Assembly: GCA_016802295.1 (NCBI GenBank)
Contig: JAESIW010000118.1
Coordinates: 1,528,571-1,592,570, forward strand
Direction: 5' to 3'
From: Brachionus rotundiformis
Taxonomy: Eukaryota; Rotifera; Eurotatoria; Ploima; Brachionidae
DNA length: 64,000 bases
Positions 21,213 through 34,227 of the stretch are shown here, in pieces; the stretch's first letter is position 1, and every line of letters begins with the position of its first letter. The notes beneath the pieces are model-generated. The model saw only the letters and a program-made list of their open reading frames with translations. It searched no databases and was not told where the DNA came from. The position numbers and the translations under genes were made by a program.

Positions 21213-24200
21213 CTGTGAATTTTTAGTAAATAAAAATAATAATTTGTTTTAAATTTTTTATTAATAAAAATATTAAATCTATAATTTTTATTCAATCACA
21301 CAGCAAAATGTTTAGTTTTTAATTTTTATAATGTTTAAAATTTTCTTGAAACGTAAATGTGTTCAATCAACTTGTTGACGGTGAACACGTGATTACGTAA
21401 TTCTGTTTCAAGAACAAGCATGTACGAACATGTACAACTACAGAATTAAATTCAGGGTTAAACAGGACCGCTTCTTGTAGTGTTCATTTTTTCGATAAGT
21501 AGATGGTAGTTAGCTTTGTCTCCAAGTGACATTCAAAAATTTATTTTAATTTCAATTTTTTTTTTCAATTATTATTTTCATAAATATACTAATAAAATAT
21601 TTAAATATATCTTTATTTTGATTATTTTCAAATTTTCCAAATTTTTTAACAATAAAGATAGTAATAACTGATAATAAACGTGTCAATGTAAAATAGTCTT
21701 ATGACTTCGAGAAGAGATAAATAGGTTTCAGTAATTTGCTGTGTTGGATAAGATCATACTTTGTTTGGCAACTAAAATCCTCTTATTTGTATTTATCTCA
21801 GTTTTATCCGTAGCGGATCGCTGATTCCAGATCGTATATCGTGTTAAAATAAACACACTTTTCAGCATTTGATGCAGCGCTAGGTAAGATAAAAAAGATT
21901 CTGCATTTGTTTATAGCTTCCAGATCTTGCTGTTTAAAGGTAAGATATCTTGATATCTCTAAATGTTAAGAATAGACTATAAAATTTATTATCTAAGCTT
22001 AAAATGCCAGCAATTATTGCAAATATCAAAGTTTAAGTTTAATTTATGGCTTGGATTAGAATCGATCTGTCCGAGATCTATTCGAAGCAATATCCGGCCC
22101 ATGGCGAGTCCATAGCTGGGATTAGTGTATCAAGTGTTAAGTCAAATATCTTGGTTAGATAATTTTCTAGTTTCTTTAAAAAAATTAAATAGCTTAAGTA
22201 AACAATTAAAAAATTTACAAGTGAGAAGTATTTATCTATTTTTATTTATTTAAAATTTAAAAATGTGAAAATATGATATAATAATATAAACAAAAGCAAA
22301 AAAAGCTGAACATATTAAATATTGAGATCTTTGTTGAACCAATTTGTGTTGATTATTTGTTCAATTGAAAAATTGTTTTAATGCCTGACAAAAACAACTT
22401 AATAGCTCAATGAGAAATAGTTTTGAAAAAAGTTGTATATTAATAATTAGTTTTATCACTTTTGATATATAGAAAACAAATTCTATTAAACTGTAAACAA
22501 AACACTCAAGTAGCATTTGGATGAAAAAGCAAATGTTACCAAGTAATTTTTGAAGCTTGCAAAGTATAAACAGTAAATTGAGAATACGGAAGTTTTTTTA
22601 AAATGTTTCTAATAAATTGGCATCTTGAATTCTTAATCCTAATTAATATTATTGAGCATTCTAATTTAATATTTATATTTTCAAATAAAATTCTAGATCA
22701 AATCAAACCTGATTTTGAATACAAATTCTCTTTTTTTTCTTTTCATTAATCGAAAGTTTTTAGTATTAATTTAATATACTTCATAAAAGACTTTGAACCG
22801 ACTAGAAGACTTTTTAATCACTAAAAATCGTGATATATTTTATTTGCTCAATGTATTAGTTATTAATAAATTATTTTTAGAGTAAAGTGTCATTAAGTTA
22901 ATTATTATTTTTAAAAATGACTACTATGTCTTCAGAGATACAAGTGATGTGTTGAAAATAATTTCAAATGTTATTAATATGGATTAAAAATAAAAATTAT
23001 TAATTTATTGTAGATGTGAATTGAGTCGGTTTTTTTAAATGATACCATTTAAACTTAAAAGCCTGCTTTAAGTTTATTTTTACTTGGTATCTGATCGACT
23101 TTTTATTTCATACTAAAAAAGGTTGTAAAAATTTATTAAAACTTATTTGTCCATGGGAATGATTTGAGTCTGCCGACTTGTTTTTTTATCAGATTACTTA
23201 ATATGAGATAAATTTGTTAAGTTTTATTTTTAGCTAATTTAATAAAACAACATCAGATTAATTTTAAAGGATTTTTTGAAGGTAATATTTAGCTTTGAAT
23301 TTTGGCAAAAAGCTATCTCAATATCTTAATCAGCAATCAACTGATAACATCTTATTTATCACTTTACATTTTCTTTCCGAAAGAGTTAAATAATAATTAA
23401 TTAAAATTTCAACACTATATTTGTTAAAATACGATTCTTAAAATGCTTTTATAAAATCTTTAAAATTTAAATATTAATAATTATTTTAAATAAAAAAAAG
23501 AAAAAAAAATCAATTATCATTTTTAATTTAAATTTTACATTGGTAGACAAATTTAACTAACTAGAAGGCAAAAGATCTTTAGCTCAAGCTTTTTAAAATT
23601 ATCTAATAAACTATTGAAAATATTGAAAATATTCTTACAGTAGGATGCAAATTGGTTCAAAAATCAAAAACTTTATAAGAAAATTTAAAAATATTGGAAC
23701 TCATAAGGACTAAAATTCCCAATTACGTTTTTAATTTGGGATATTTATATAGAATTGGTCAATAACTTTCACATTTGTTTCAATAACTTTTTTCTAAAAA
23801 TTAGTTTAATTTTTATTTATGAGTCATAAATTAGAAATAAAAATTGTATCAATTGAATAAATATTTATATAGCTAAATATAGATAGCAAGTTATTGGAAA
23901 GGAGTAATATATATTTGTTAAACTTTAAGTAACACAATTTGAACCTATTTTAAAGTAAAACTAATTAATTAAATTTATAAAATATATTAGAGCAATAATT
24001 TTTTATTCTTAGCGTCAGTATTGACTTATAAAATACTCTCAAAAAATGTGTTATATGATAAACATCCTATGTATCAGTTTTTTATTTAATAGGACAACTA
24101 TGGTCAAGCAATATTAGATGCAAGATTTGGCTAAATATTTCAATTATTATAATTCCTGATGTAGCAATTAAATTTTTTTAAATTAAGTTACATTTAATTA

Positions 24201-25082
24201 AACTAAAAAAAAATTTGTTTTAATTATCCTAACAATTATATATATATATATAAAAAATTTGTACACACAAAAAGTGATCGAATATTTCAATAAATTCCAA
24301 TTTAGCAAGAAAATTTATTTGATATGTGTAGCTGAACTATCGAATTGTGAAAAAAATAGAAAAATTAATTAAATTCATTATTTATTTTTATATAAAAAAT
24401 AATTTTGATAATATGAATTTTCCTAAATTTGTATGAATAATAACATTTACCAAGTTGAAGATCTTTTACTGATTATCATACCCAAGGAGAAATCACTCTG
24501 GGTTTAATATAATATCTTGAAAAAATAAGCTTTATATTATTCAAAAGGATGTTGTTTTAAAAAGTAACATATCGGTATCGATTAAGTAACCTCTTGTATT
24601 TGTTTTATTTAATGATTTTTATAGACTTCATAGACCAATATGTTATTTGTTTATAAAATAGTAAAGATGAAGCCTTAGCAGGCTGAAATGGAAACTTAGT
24701 TTGTTCTTTCAGTCACATGATAATAATTTTGAATAACAAAAAAAACTAAACAATTTTATTAACGTTAAAGATAATAAATTTAAATATAATATAAAAATAT
24801 AATGAATAAAGATAAAGTTTGGAAAATTTGTTTATAAAACTCAAATTATTTTGTATCTAAAAAGCATTTTTTTATTTGTATTTTTATTCTTACTTTTTTA
24901 AATATAGTAATGTAACTGTCAATGTGACTTAAAATTGAAATAAATAATAATAATAAAATGTATTAAGGTATAATTAGCCACATAAGAAAATGTAGGTAAC
25001 AGAGCCAAAATAATAGAATTAATGCATTTTTACTGTTTTAGGTACCATAAAATTTATTAAGAAAATATTTTATATAGTTTTT

Positions 25083-25250
25083 TTTGGAACCGAATGTGGT
25101 CGGCTACGCTGTCTTGTTTCATGTCTGGCTCCTCGCAACTACTAATGCCTAAGTCAGATATTTTTTGTGTTTGGTGAGGTTGTCTCGACATCGGCTCTAA
25201 TTTATGGACGACCTGAACGGTGTTTTCGTTCAAGCAGTAAATTCATAGCG
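25083..25250 (-). other. Exon-like GC island, product unknown
   Basis: About 170 bp of near-balanced composition in an AT-rich desert. One minus-strand frame is open across it (NENTVQVVHKLEPMS, then ISSCEEPDMKQDSVADHI) and several AG acceptors lie upstream. No family is recognised. It could be an isolated internal exon, a decayed mobile element or a non-coding RNA. Confidence 0.25.
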
Positions 25251-26204
25251 ACTTCTTTGAAGTTACATAATTCTTAATAAAAAAAATATTTATTTAAAAT
25301 TAGAAAAACTATATGATTCTATTACAGCTATTGCATAATTTTTTTATCTAATTTGGTTTTATTTCAAAATAATGGTTTCGTTATAAGTAAATCAGAGTAT
25401 CAAAAATTAAAATATACAATTTCTTTTTTTTTAATTTCGAATGTTTTAGTTTACTTATTGCATTAAATTTAAGCTTGAAGGAGCTTTAGCTCTATGCAGA
25501 TAAACAAATGAATAAATAAATGAAAATTATAAATGACAATTTATATTATTTTAGATTATATTCAATAAAATTGGCACTAGCTTCAGTATTTTTGTTTGTT
25601 AATACTCTAAGTAGCGGTTATGTCCTGGCAAATTTATTCAGACCTATAGCCCTTTTTTTCTCTTTGGAAATGTTTATAAATGAAAAATCTAAAAACTAAA
25701 ACTGGCGCCATATAAAACCTAGGACAAAGACAAACGCCAACATAGACACAGTCAGTAATTTAAATTGAAACTGATAACAAAATAAATTAATATGCAAATA
25801 TGAAAATAATTTCGAAATTATAACTAAACCCAACTAGTATACTCCAAGTCTTGTGATACAAATGATGAAGAATATTTGCACGCATTGTCAAAATGTGCTT
25901 ATGGCGGCTAACTGCAACCAATTTATCTTCTCATAATAATAAACTAATTACATATTATATTTATATATATATATATATAAATACAAGCATTTGGCAAAAG
26001 CATCATCTACTTCATATATATAAGAAAAATCATTTTAGAAAAAATATTAATTTCGAAATTTGTTCACCTCATGGCGTATGCATTTACTTTTGAAAAATAT
26101 CCTCCATAATTAATCTAAATGTGATCTGTACTCATAAAACATGAATAACTAATAAATTAATTTAGTTTTAGATATACCGTAACGAGTGCCGAGATATATC
26201 CAAA

Positions 26205-29200
26205 ATGGTAGGTGCAATCGTGGCCAATGGGTGTTTGTAGAGAGCGGCGCGGGGCTAATTGACACTCGGCCTAGGGCGTGCTCGCCTTGGCAAACAGCCA
26301 CCTTGTCTCCATTGAACACTAAACACATTTTACTTTAAGGTTAACTTCACAGTAGACGAAATCCGTGCTCTTATGGACAAGAAGAAAAACATCCGTAACA
26401 TGTCCGTAATTGCGCACGTAGATCATGGTAAATCGACTTTGACCGATTCTTTGGTATGCAAAGCCGGTATTATCGCCTCGGCCAAAGCCGGCGAGGCTCG
26501 ATTCACCGACACCCGCAAGGACGAGCAAGAGCGATGCATTACCATCAAGTCAACAGCCATTTCGCTTTACTACGAAATGCCCGAGAAGGACTTTGCCTTT
26601 GTTACACAAGAAAAGGAGGAAGATAAGCACTTTTTGATCAATTTGATCGATTCACCAGGCCACGTCGACTTCAGCTCTGAGGTAACAGCTGCTCTGCGTG
26701 TAACCGATGGTGCTCTAGTCGTGGTCGATTGCGTCTCTGGCGTGTGCGTACAAACCGAGACTGTGCTGCGTCAGGCGATCTCTGAGCGTATCAAGCCAAT
26801 TTTGTTCATGAACAAAATGGACCGTGCTTTGCTCGAGCTTCAATTGGACCAAGAGGACATGTTCCAGACTTTTCAGCGTATTGTTGAGAATGTAAACGTC
26901 ATCATAGCCACTTACAACGCCGAGGACGGTCCAATGGGCGACATTCAAGTCGACCCGACCAAGGGTACAGTCGGCTTTGGCGCCGGTCTGCACGGATGGG
27001 CCTTCACTCTTAAGGAATTCGCCGAGATGTACTCGAGCAAGTTCAAAATCGAGGTGCCCAAGCTGATGAAAAGATTCTGGGGCGACAATTTCTACAGCGC
27101 TGCTGACAAGAAATGGTCATCGAATCAAGGTCAAGGATATGTGAGAGGCTTCTGTCAATTCGTCTTGGACCCCATATTCAAAGTGGTCCGATCGATCATG
27201 AACTTCAAGAAAGAGGAGTACTTGAAATTGATCGAAAAGTTGAACATCAAAATTCCAGCTGAGGATAAGGACAAGTTGGAAGAAGGTGGCAAGCCATTGA
27301 TGAAGTCTGTAATGAAAGCTTGGTTACCAGCCGGTGACACTCTATTGACTATGATTGCTGTCCACTTGCCATCGCCAGTCACAGCCCAAAAGTACAGAAC
27401 CGAAATGTTGTATGAAGGTCCACATGATGACCAAGCTTTTATTGGTAAGTGCGGTTCTAAGTTGTTTTTGTTTAATAAACCTTGCGATTGGCATGAGAAA
27501 CGAGCTCGGTGAGAGACTATGTTCTCGTCGAGCAAAACATTCATGCGTAGAAAATGCCAATCTTAACCATTGGTTGGTCGAATCAATCGACCACGCCATT
27601 GATAAAGACTCAACATGTCCCTAATTGCATCCGCATATGTTTTAAGCATGTGAAAATATTCGAATTTTATCTCCTATTCTTATTCGAATAAATACCATGC
27701 TAATAGAATGCTTACTTTAACCATTGACTGGTCTTAAATTTGCTTGGTAGACACAGTCATTGATGAAGATAAGACAATTACATGATACTTTTAGTTTTGT
27801 TCAATTATTTAAAATTAAAAATTAGGTTTTTATGTCTTTTTGAATTTTGACATTAAGACAAAAAAAATCGCATCGCAACTATACGATTTTGTTAAGTTAT
27901 ATTTGCAATATTTTGTTTTACCTCACAAAAAGGATATTAAAAATATTTAAGAAAAAATGTTATTATATTTAAATTAATTGATGAAAAAATTTTAAATTAA
28001 AAATATTATTTATTATATTTATAAAAAATAGATTTGGTATTTTAAGCTAAATTAATTTCTCTCAGAATTAACTTGACAAATAACTTACATTGAATAAAAA
28101 TAAGATTTAACTTGTCTTAAATAGATGGATACTCATTTAAATTAAATAAAAATCTTTTTAATATATATACATTACTATTTATAATTAATTAACTAGAATT
28201 GATTACAAAATAAAAGTTAGGCTTTAAGTTTTTTACCGAATTTGAAAAAAAACCTTTAATCAATTTTTAAATATAAAAATTTAAAAAATTTAGCAAATTA
28301 AAACAAGAGTCTTTATTAAATTAAATAAATCAATATTATAATTAGAAAAAATTGAAATGTTGTTCTCCTAAAGGCATGAAGAACTGTGATCCAAATGGTC
28401 CATTGATGATGTACATCTCAAAGATGGTACCGACCTCTGATAAAGGCCGTTTCTACGCTTTCGGTCGTGTCTTCTCAGGCACTGTCGCCACTGGCCAAAA
28501 AGCCAGAATCATGGGCCCTAACTATGTTCCAGGCAAGAAAGAGGACTTGTGTATCAAGGCCATTCAACGTACCATTCTTATGATGGGCAGATATGTTGAG
28601 CCTATCGAGAACGTACCATGTGGTAACATCTGCGGTCTTGTCGGTGTAGATCAATTTTTGGTCAAGACTGGTACCATCACCACATTTGATAACGCTCACA
28701 ACTTGAAAGTGATGAAGTTTAGTGTGAGCCCGGTCGTGCGTGTTGCCGTCGAGGCCAAAAACCCTGCCGATTTGCCAAAACTAGTAGAAGGTCTAAAACG
28801 TTTAGCCAAATCAGATCCTATGGTCCAAGTACGTACTTTATTTTCTAAATATGCATCCAAACTTCAGACTCTACCAAGCCATTCATTTCTTTTTACCAAT
28901 CATACTTGAATGGTGTGGATGATGTCTAAAATAAAAAAATTTTTTCTTCTCTAAAATATTTGTTTAAAAAATTTTTTGAATAATCGAATATTTTATGTAA
29001 ACAAAAAATACATTTAATAAAAAAAAAATATATTTTTATGAACCAAAATATACAATAATAGAAATAAAAAAACTAATATGTGTTTTTCTTAAAGTGTATT
29101 ATTGAAGAATCTGGTGAGCACATTGTCGCCGGTGCCGGTGAATTGCATTTGGAAATTTGCTTGAAAGATTTGGAAGAAGATCACGCTTGTATTCCAATCA

Positions 29201-30775
29201 AAGTTTCTGACCCAGTTGTGTCTTATCGTGAAACAGTTATTGATGAATCATCTGAAATGTGCTTGTCCAAATCGCCCAATAAACACAATAGATTGTTTAT
29301 GAAGGCCGTGCCAATGCCCGAGGGTCTACCAGATGACATTGACAAAAACGAGGTCACCGCTCGCCAAGACTTCAAAATCCGAGCTCGTTACTTGAGCGAG
29401 AAGTACGAGTACGATGTGACTGAAGCGAGAAAAATCTGGTGCTTTGGCCCAGAGGGCACAGGTCCAAATCTATTCATTGACTGCACCAAGGGAGTTCAAT
29501 ACTTGAACGAAATCAAAGACTCAGTTGTTGCTGGCTTCCAATGGGCCACCAAAGAAGTAATTAGAACTTTTTTTCCCAAGCTTTTTGTCTGTCACTTCCA
29601 ACTAATGTGTCAAACAAGAGCGATAGTTCTACCACTTTGCTCAAAGTCGTTGCGTAGAGTTTTATCTTCATTCTTGTTTGATAAATAAAATTGGAAGAAG
29701 ACTAGCTTTGTGACACAACTTTGCGTCCTTTGGAAATACTAGAACCTCTTTCTTAATGTTCAATGATTATTTCCAATTGACTTAGATGCCAAAGCTTCAT
29801 TTATTTGTTCTAAAATAACTATAATTGGGCATTCTTGTGTAAACCAATGTCATTTTACCAATTGGCAATGGACTTAAGGGACGAATGCTAGACTAAAGTT
29901 ACAGGTCTTGTTTACTTGGTTTAGCATAAGTTTATCTTATACTCGACCATAGACCTTAACTACAAAATTAATTAATTTTTTAATAATAAAATAAAAAGAC
30001 AAAAATGTTATATCTAATAAAATTTCTATTCAACAATTAAAAGGGTCCAATGGCCGAAGAAAACGTTCGTGGTGTCCGATTCAATTTGTATGATGTGACC
30101 CTGCACGCTGACGCCATTCACAGAGGAGGTGGTCAAATTATTCCAACTGCCAGACGTTGCTTGTACGCTTGTATGTTGACAGCTACACCAAGATTCTTTG
30201 AACCAGTCTACTTGGTCGAAATTCAAGTAATTATTGCCTCATCTATCTATTTGCCAAAGAAAAACTTGCATTAAAATAAGCCGACTGTTTTGGGTTTTAA
30301 GTTCTTAAGCAGTGTGCAGACAATGCATAAATTTTAGTCCAGGTGAACGAGGCTTTTGTTTTTGGGTCAAGCAATTGTCCCAATTTGAGCCTTGTTCCCA
30401 CATTTAAATCCCAAAAGAGATTTATTTCTAACATATTTTCTCCACTAGTGTCCAGAGGCTGCCGTTGGTGGTATTTATGGTGTATTGAACAGAAGAAGAG
30501 GTGTGGTCATCGAAGAGGCACAAGTTGCTGGCACACCTATGTTCGTCGTCAAGGCTCACTTGCCAGTAAACGAATCTTTCGGCTTCACTGCTGACTTGCG
30601 TTCAAACACTGGTGGCCAAGCTTTCCCACAATGTGTCTTTGATCACTGGCAAGTATTGAACGGCTCACCAACTGATGCCGGCTCCAAGACCAGACAAGTT
30701 TTGGATGATACCAGAAAACGTAAAGGTCTCAAGGAAGGTCTTCCAGAATTGGATCAATATTTGGACAAACTATAA
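26205..30775 (+). CDS. EEF2: Translation elongation factor 2 (six exons)
   Basis: Exons: 26205-26207 (ATG only), 26340-27444, 28374-28828, 29095-29556, 30044-30226 and 30449-30775, joining in phase to 844 residues. The spliced start MVNFTVDEIRALMDKK is the conserved eEF2 N-terminus. Visible motifs are the P-loop AHVDHGKST (26-34), the regulatory FTDTRKDEQE segment with Thr57 (target of eEF2 kinase in other animals), DSPGH, NKMD, and HADAIHRGGGQ, whose His is converted to diphthamide. eEF2 is the GTPase that translocates the ribosome; length is near the usual 840-860. Introns are 132, 929, 266, 487 and 222 bp. Codon use is visibly more GC-rich than in neighbouring genes, as expected for very high expression. 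Confidence 0.97.
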
Positions 30776-31243
30776 AAACCCTAATTTAAAATAACTTTTA
30801 AAAAAAAAGAAAAAAATATTTTTTATTTAATAAAAAAATATATTTTATCCAGTGAGTTTTATTTTGTTCCCATTTCCGACTTCCCATAATTATCAAACCA
30901 AATTCTGAATTAAGCTTAAAGACACATAACAGTTAATAAAGTAATTCATTTAGAAAATTAATCAAGAACCATTATTTCTGTTAGAACAGATCTTTCAAAT
31001 TTTAAAACTAAATTTAATACTAATTATTAAAATTATTCTCAAAAATTATAAATAAATTGTTATCTATTACATTTGTGCTTATAGTTGATCTTTTAAAAAA
31101 TAACCTGATATAGACAATAAAATTTTGTTAAATAATTATAATTAAACTTAAATAATGAGATTGTATACTTTATTTAAAAAAGAAAACATTTTCAAAAATA
31201 TTATTTTTGTCTAATACGGAATCAAACAAGTTAAAAATTTGCC
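30776..31243. other. Convergent intergenic region
   Basis: AT-rich spacer between the 3' ends of eEF2 and BCKDHB. AATAAA-type signals lie just after the eEF2 stop. No other feature is seen. Confidence 0.5.
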
Positions 31244-32567
31244 CTAAAAGTTCACAACTCTCTTTACTGCTTCGATGCATTTCCATTTGTCTGGCATAAA
31301 AAAGCATTCAAATACATGAGGTATTGCTGGTACATCATAACCAGCAACTCTTTCTATAGGCGCTTCCAAGTTTAAAAAGCATTCTTTCTATTAAATTAAA
31401 ATATCTATCATTAAAATTAATCATCACAAAATCGTCATAAATATATACTTGGACATAGGCTGCGATTTCAGCACCAAAACCCATAGTCAAATTAGCCTCG
31501 TGCGAAATAATCAACCGACCTGTTTTGGCCACAGACTTTAATTAATTAAAAATAAATAATTCTATATTTTTATCTTAATTTATATTTGGTTATTTACATT
31601 GCAGATTGTTTCATAATCCCAAGGGACAATAGTTCTTAAGTCGATAACTTCACATGAAATATTAAGCTTTTCCTTAACAATATTGGCCACTTCTTTGACC
31701 ACGTGCACCTGAGTGCCCCATGCTACAATAGTTACATCGCTTCCTTCCATTAGGACCTCGGCTTTTGACAGCGGAATCTCATAGTCTTTCACAGGTACGT
31801 TCTCGACAGCTTGTCTATACAAAATTTTGGGTTCAAAAAAAATCACTGGGTTTGGATCTCTAATTGAAGCTAGCAAAAGCCCTTTGGTTTGAATGGGGCT
31901 ACGTGGTACAACCACTTTTAGTCCAGGACTATGCGCAAAGAAAGCCTCAACTGATTGAGAATGGTACAAAGCTCCGTGTCCAACAGCTCCACATGGTGCT
32001 CTTATTGTTAATTTACCACAATCAAACAAATTGCCAGATCTGTACCGAAATTTAGCAGCTTCATTAACTATCTTTACAAGAAAATACTTAAATACGAAAT
32101 TAAAACTATTAATTTTTGTACTTGGTCAAAAGCTGGAAATATGTAGTCAGCAAATTGTATTTCAGCTATAGCCGTAGCACCAGCTGTGGCCAAACCAATA
32201 CCAAATGCAGCAATGCCTTGCTCAGCCAAAGGTGTATTGAACACTCTGTCTTTTCCATACTTGTCTTTGAGACCAACTGTGCATCGAAATACGCCACCAA
32301 AAGCAACATCTTCTCCAAAAACAACTAAAACACTTTAATTAAATTCAGGATTTTTCCGAATAGAGAGCTAAAAGAACCTGCCGATTTATCTTGGGATAAA
32401 GAAATGTCCAAAGCATTGGTAACTGATTGACAGAGATTCATTTTTGTGGTCTCACCCAAATCTGCCGGAGCTGTATCGGGCGTAAACTTAAAACCAGAGG
32501 CGTGTCTAATTTGAACTTTGGAATTGACCAAAAGAGCAGACACTTTGGTTAAATTTTTAGAGAGCAT
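31244..32567 (-). CDS. BCKDHB: Branched-chain 2-oxoacid dehydrogenase E1 beta subunit (five exons)
   Basis: Minus-strand exons 32567-32378, 32324-32122, 32071-31598, 31535-31449 and 31387-31244, all with GT-AG borders and matching phase, encode 365 residues. Introns are only 50-61 bp. The first 25 or so residues (MLSKNLTKVSALLVNSKVQ) are basic and lack acids, as in a mitochondrial transit peptide. Then follow VVFGEDVAFGGVFRCT, EQGIAAFGIGLA, FADYIFPAFDQ, IRAPCGAVGHGALYHSQS, SHEANLTMGFGAEIAA and ECFLNLEAPIERVAGYD, ending PDKWKC..AVKRVVNF. These identify BCKDHB rather than pyruvate dehydrogenase E1 beta. With the alpha subunit it carries out the thiamine-dependent committed step of Leu/Ile/Val breakdown in the mitochondrial matrix. 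Confidence 0.95.
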
Positions 32568-33069
32568 TTCGATCTAAATGTAACAACAGCCTAGTTTAAA
32601 CAGAGAACATGATATTAAAGTATACACCCAAATTTTATATGCTGCTTGGCTTCCAAAATGTTTTGCTTTATAGAGAAAATAATTTAAATGTTTTTTATTT
32701 CATAATAAATAAAACTTTTTCTTATTTAAAAGCTTAATTACATAATAAAATTTAATTTAAAAAATCTCCATTAATAAAAGAAAATAAAAAAATCAATAAG
32801 AAAATGCTGAATATTGACCAGTCTCCTCTGTCATTTCAAGCAAAATTCACATCTCTTTGCACAATATCAAAAGTTTTACAATAAAAATTAAACTAAACAA
32901 TTACTTAAAATTAATCATAGAGAGTAATTATTAATTTATCTAATTTTCTCTCTAAATTTACTTTATCTTTTGAAAATTGTAATTAATCTATAATTCAAAA
33001 ATAAATAATTAAAAATTTTTTGCAATACAAATTATTATCAAATTAAAAAATGGTATCTAATTTTAAGTA
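32568..33069. other. Intergenic, no gene seen
   Basis: AT-rich region upstream of BCKDHB and before repeat copy 2. No promoter element is recognised. Confidence 0.45.
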
Positions 33070-33700
33070 GCCCTCCTCTTTTCGCAACCGGGCTTGGGAC
33101 CGGCTTTGGCAGAGTTATGACGGCGTCTTTCCCTAAGAAGCCAGTGGGACGTTCATCATAAACAGCGCCACTCATCCGAGCACTTTGAAATGGCTGCGAA
33201 CTCGGCAACTATTTAGACTAGCTTGGAACCACAAACCAAGCGACTTAAAAGTCTTAACTTAAGGCTTCCAAAGTTACGTCTATCTGCAGAGGGTCAGCTG
33301 TACAGCAGATTCTCGCTCCTTTCGGATTCTATACTGGGAGATGGTCGAAGCCAGCGGCGCCCTCATACGACAAGACTAGGACAAAGACCCGTAGGCCTAT
33401 GTACCCGCCATACAGCTCTTCTGCAGACTACGTGAAAGACCACATGCACATAGGATGCATGAGGCTGCCACCACCCTCCTCTTTTTTCATCAGGGCTTGG
33501 GACCTGCGGATCGGCAGAGTTATGGTGACTGCTTTTCAAATCCATTTTTTAAAACAAGATTTATTTTTTGAAATTTTTAATTTAAAAAATGAAATGATTT
33601 ATTCAAAAATGTCATTCTATTTTTACCCTTTGGTCCACATGAACTAATTTAGCTTATTTAGCTAATTTAGCTTATTTAGCTAAATGAAAATAACTCAGGT
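33070..33700 (+). repeat. GC-rich dispersed repeat, copy 2
   Basis: Second copy of the element at 5781 and 49170, same orientation. Relative to the others it has lost 6 bp near 33245 and 1 bp near 33280, which breaks any shared reading frame. The internal direct-repeat unit recurs at about 33473. The AT-rich tail is present, followed by a small expansion of AGCTTATTT/AGCTAATTT units at 33651-33685. Confidence 0.8.
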
Positions 33701-34227
33701 GTCATTTTTAAATAATTTTTAAATTATAAAATTAATTTAAAATAAATAATAAGATTATTCGATTATTATAGATTATTATAGATTAGATCTTAAATGAATT
33801 TTTCAGATAAAAGAGATTAAAAAGTAAAGTTTTGTTTATTATTGTTTATATTGAACACAAAAATCTTTCATTTGAGAAAAAATTTTTTTAATTTAAATCA
33901 AATATTTAAAAGAATTAAAAAATAAGCTACTGCAGTATATTGGCCTAAACCAGAGCCTTATATATTAAGTTTTGAATATTTATGAGGAAAATTAATATAA
34001 AAGATTTAAATTAAATAAAAATTAAATTGGAATTTTAATAAAATAAATTTAATAAATTTATTAAAATAGATAATGGTTTTATCTTTTTGAATTAAAAAAA
34101 AATATATAAATTTAAATTTCTATGGTGATATCTATTTAAACTTTTAATTAAAAGGGCTTCTTGGTTTCATCAAGTTTTAATTAAAAGTTTAGAAAAAACG
34201 ATCTATTATTAAAAAAATAGATAATAA
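33701..34227. other. Intergenic, no gene seen
   Basis: AT-rich spacer between repeat copy 2 and the BTB gene; presumably holds its promoter. Confidence 0.4.

Larger units (their letters stand above)
19823..26204. other. 6.4 kb gene-poor region with exon-like islands
   Basis: Largely AT-rich. Short, less AT-biased islands with open frames and plausible splice borders occur on the minus strand at about 20385-20465, 20610-20670, 20970-21212 and 25083-25250, and on the plus strand at 22046-22150. None gives a recognisable protein. A TA microsatellite lies at 25962-25979. The islands may be 5' exons of cyclin D, exons of an unrecognised gene, or non-coding RNA. Confidence 0.4.

Noticed and set aside
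27355..27624. Alternative plus-strand frame across the end of eEF2 exon 2 into its intron
   Set aside because: Overlaps the conserved eEF2 frame and runs into intron sequence.
33120..33190. Hammerhead ribozyme in the dispersed repeat (retrozyme hypothesis)
   Set aside because: Minus-strand GGATGAG and GGAAAG partly recall the core, but CTGATGA and the paired stems are not present.
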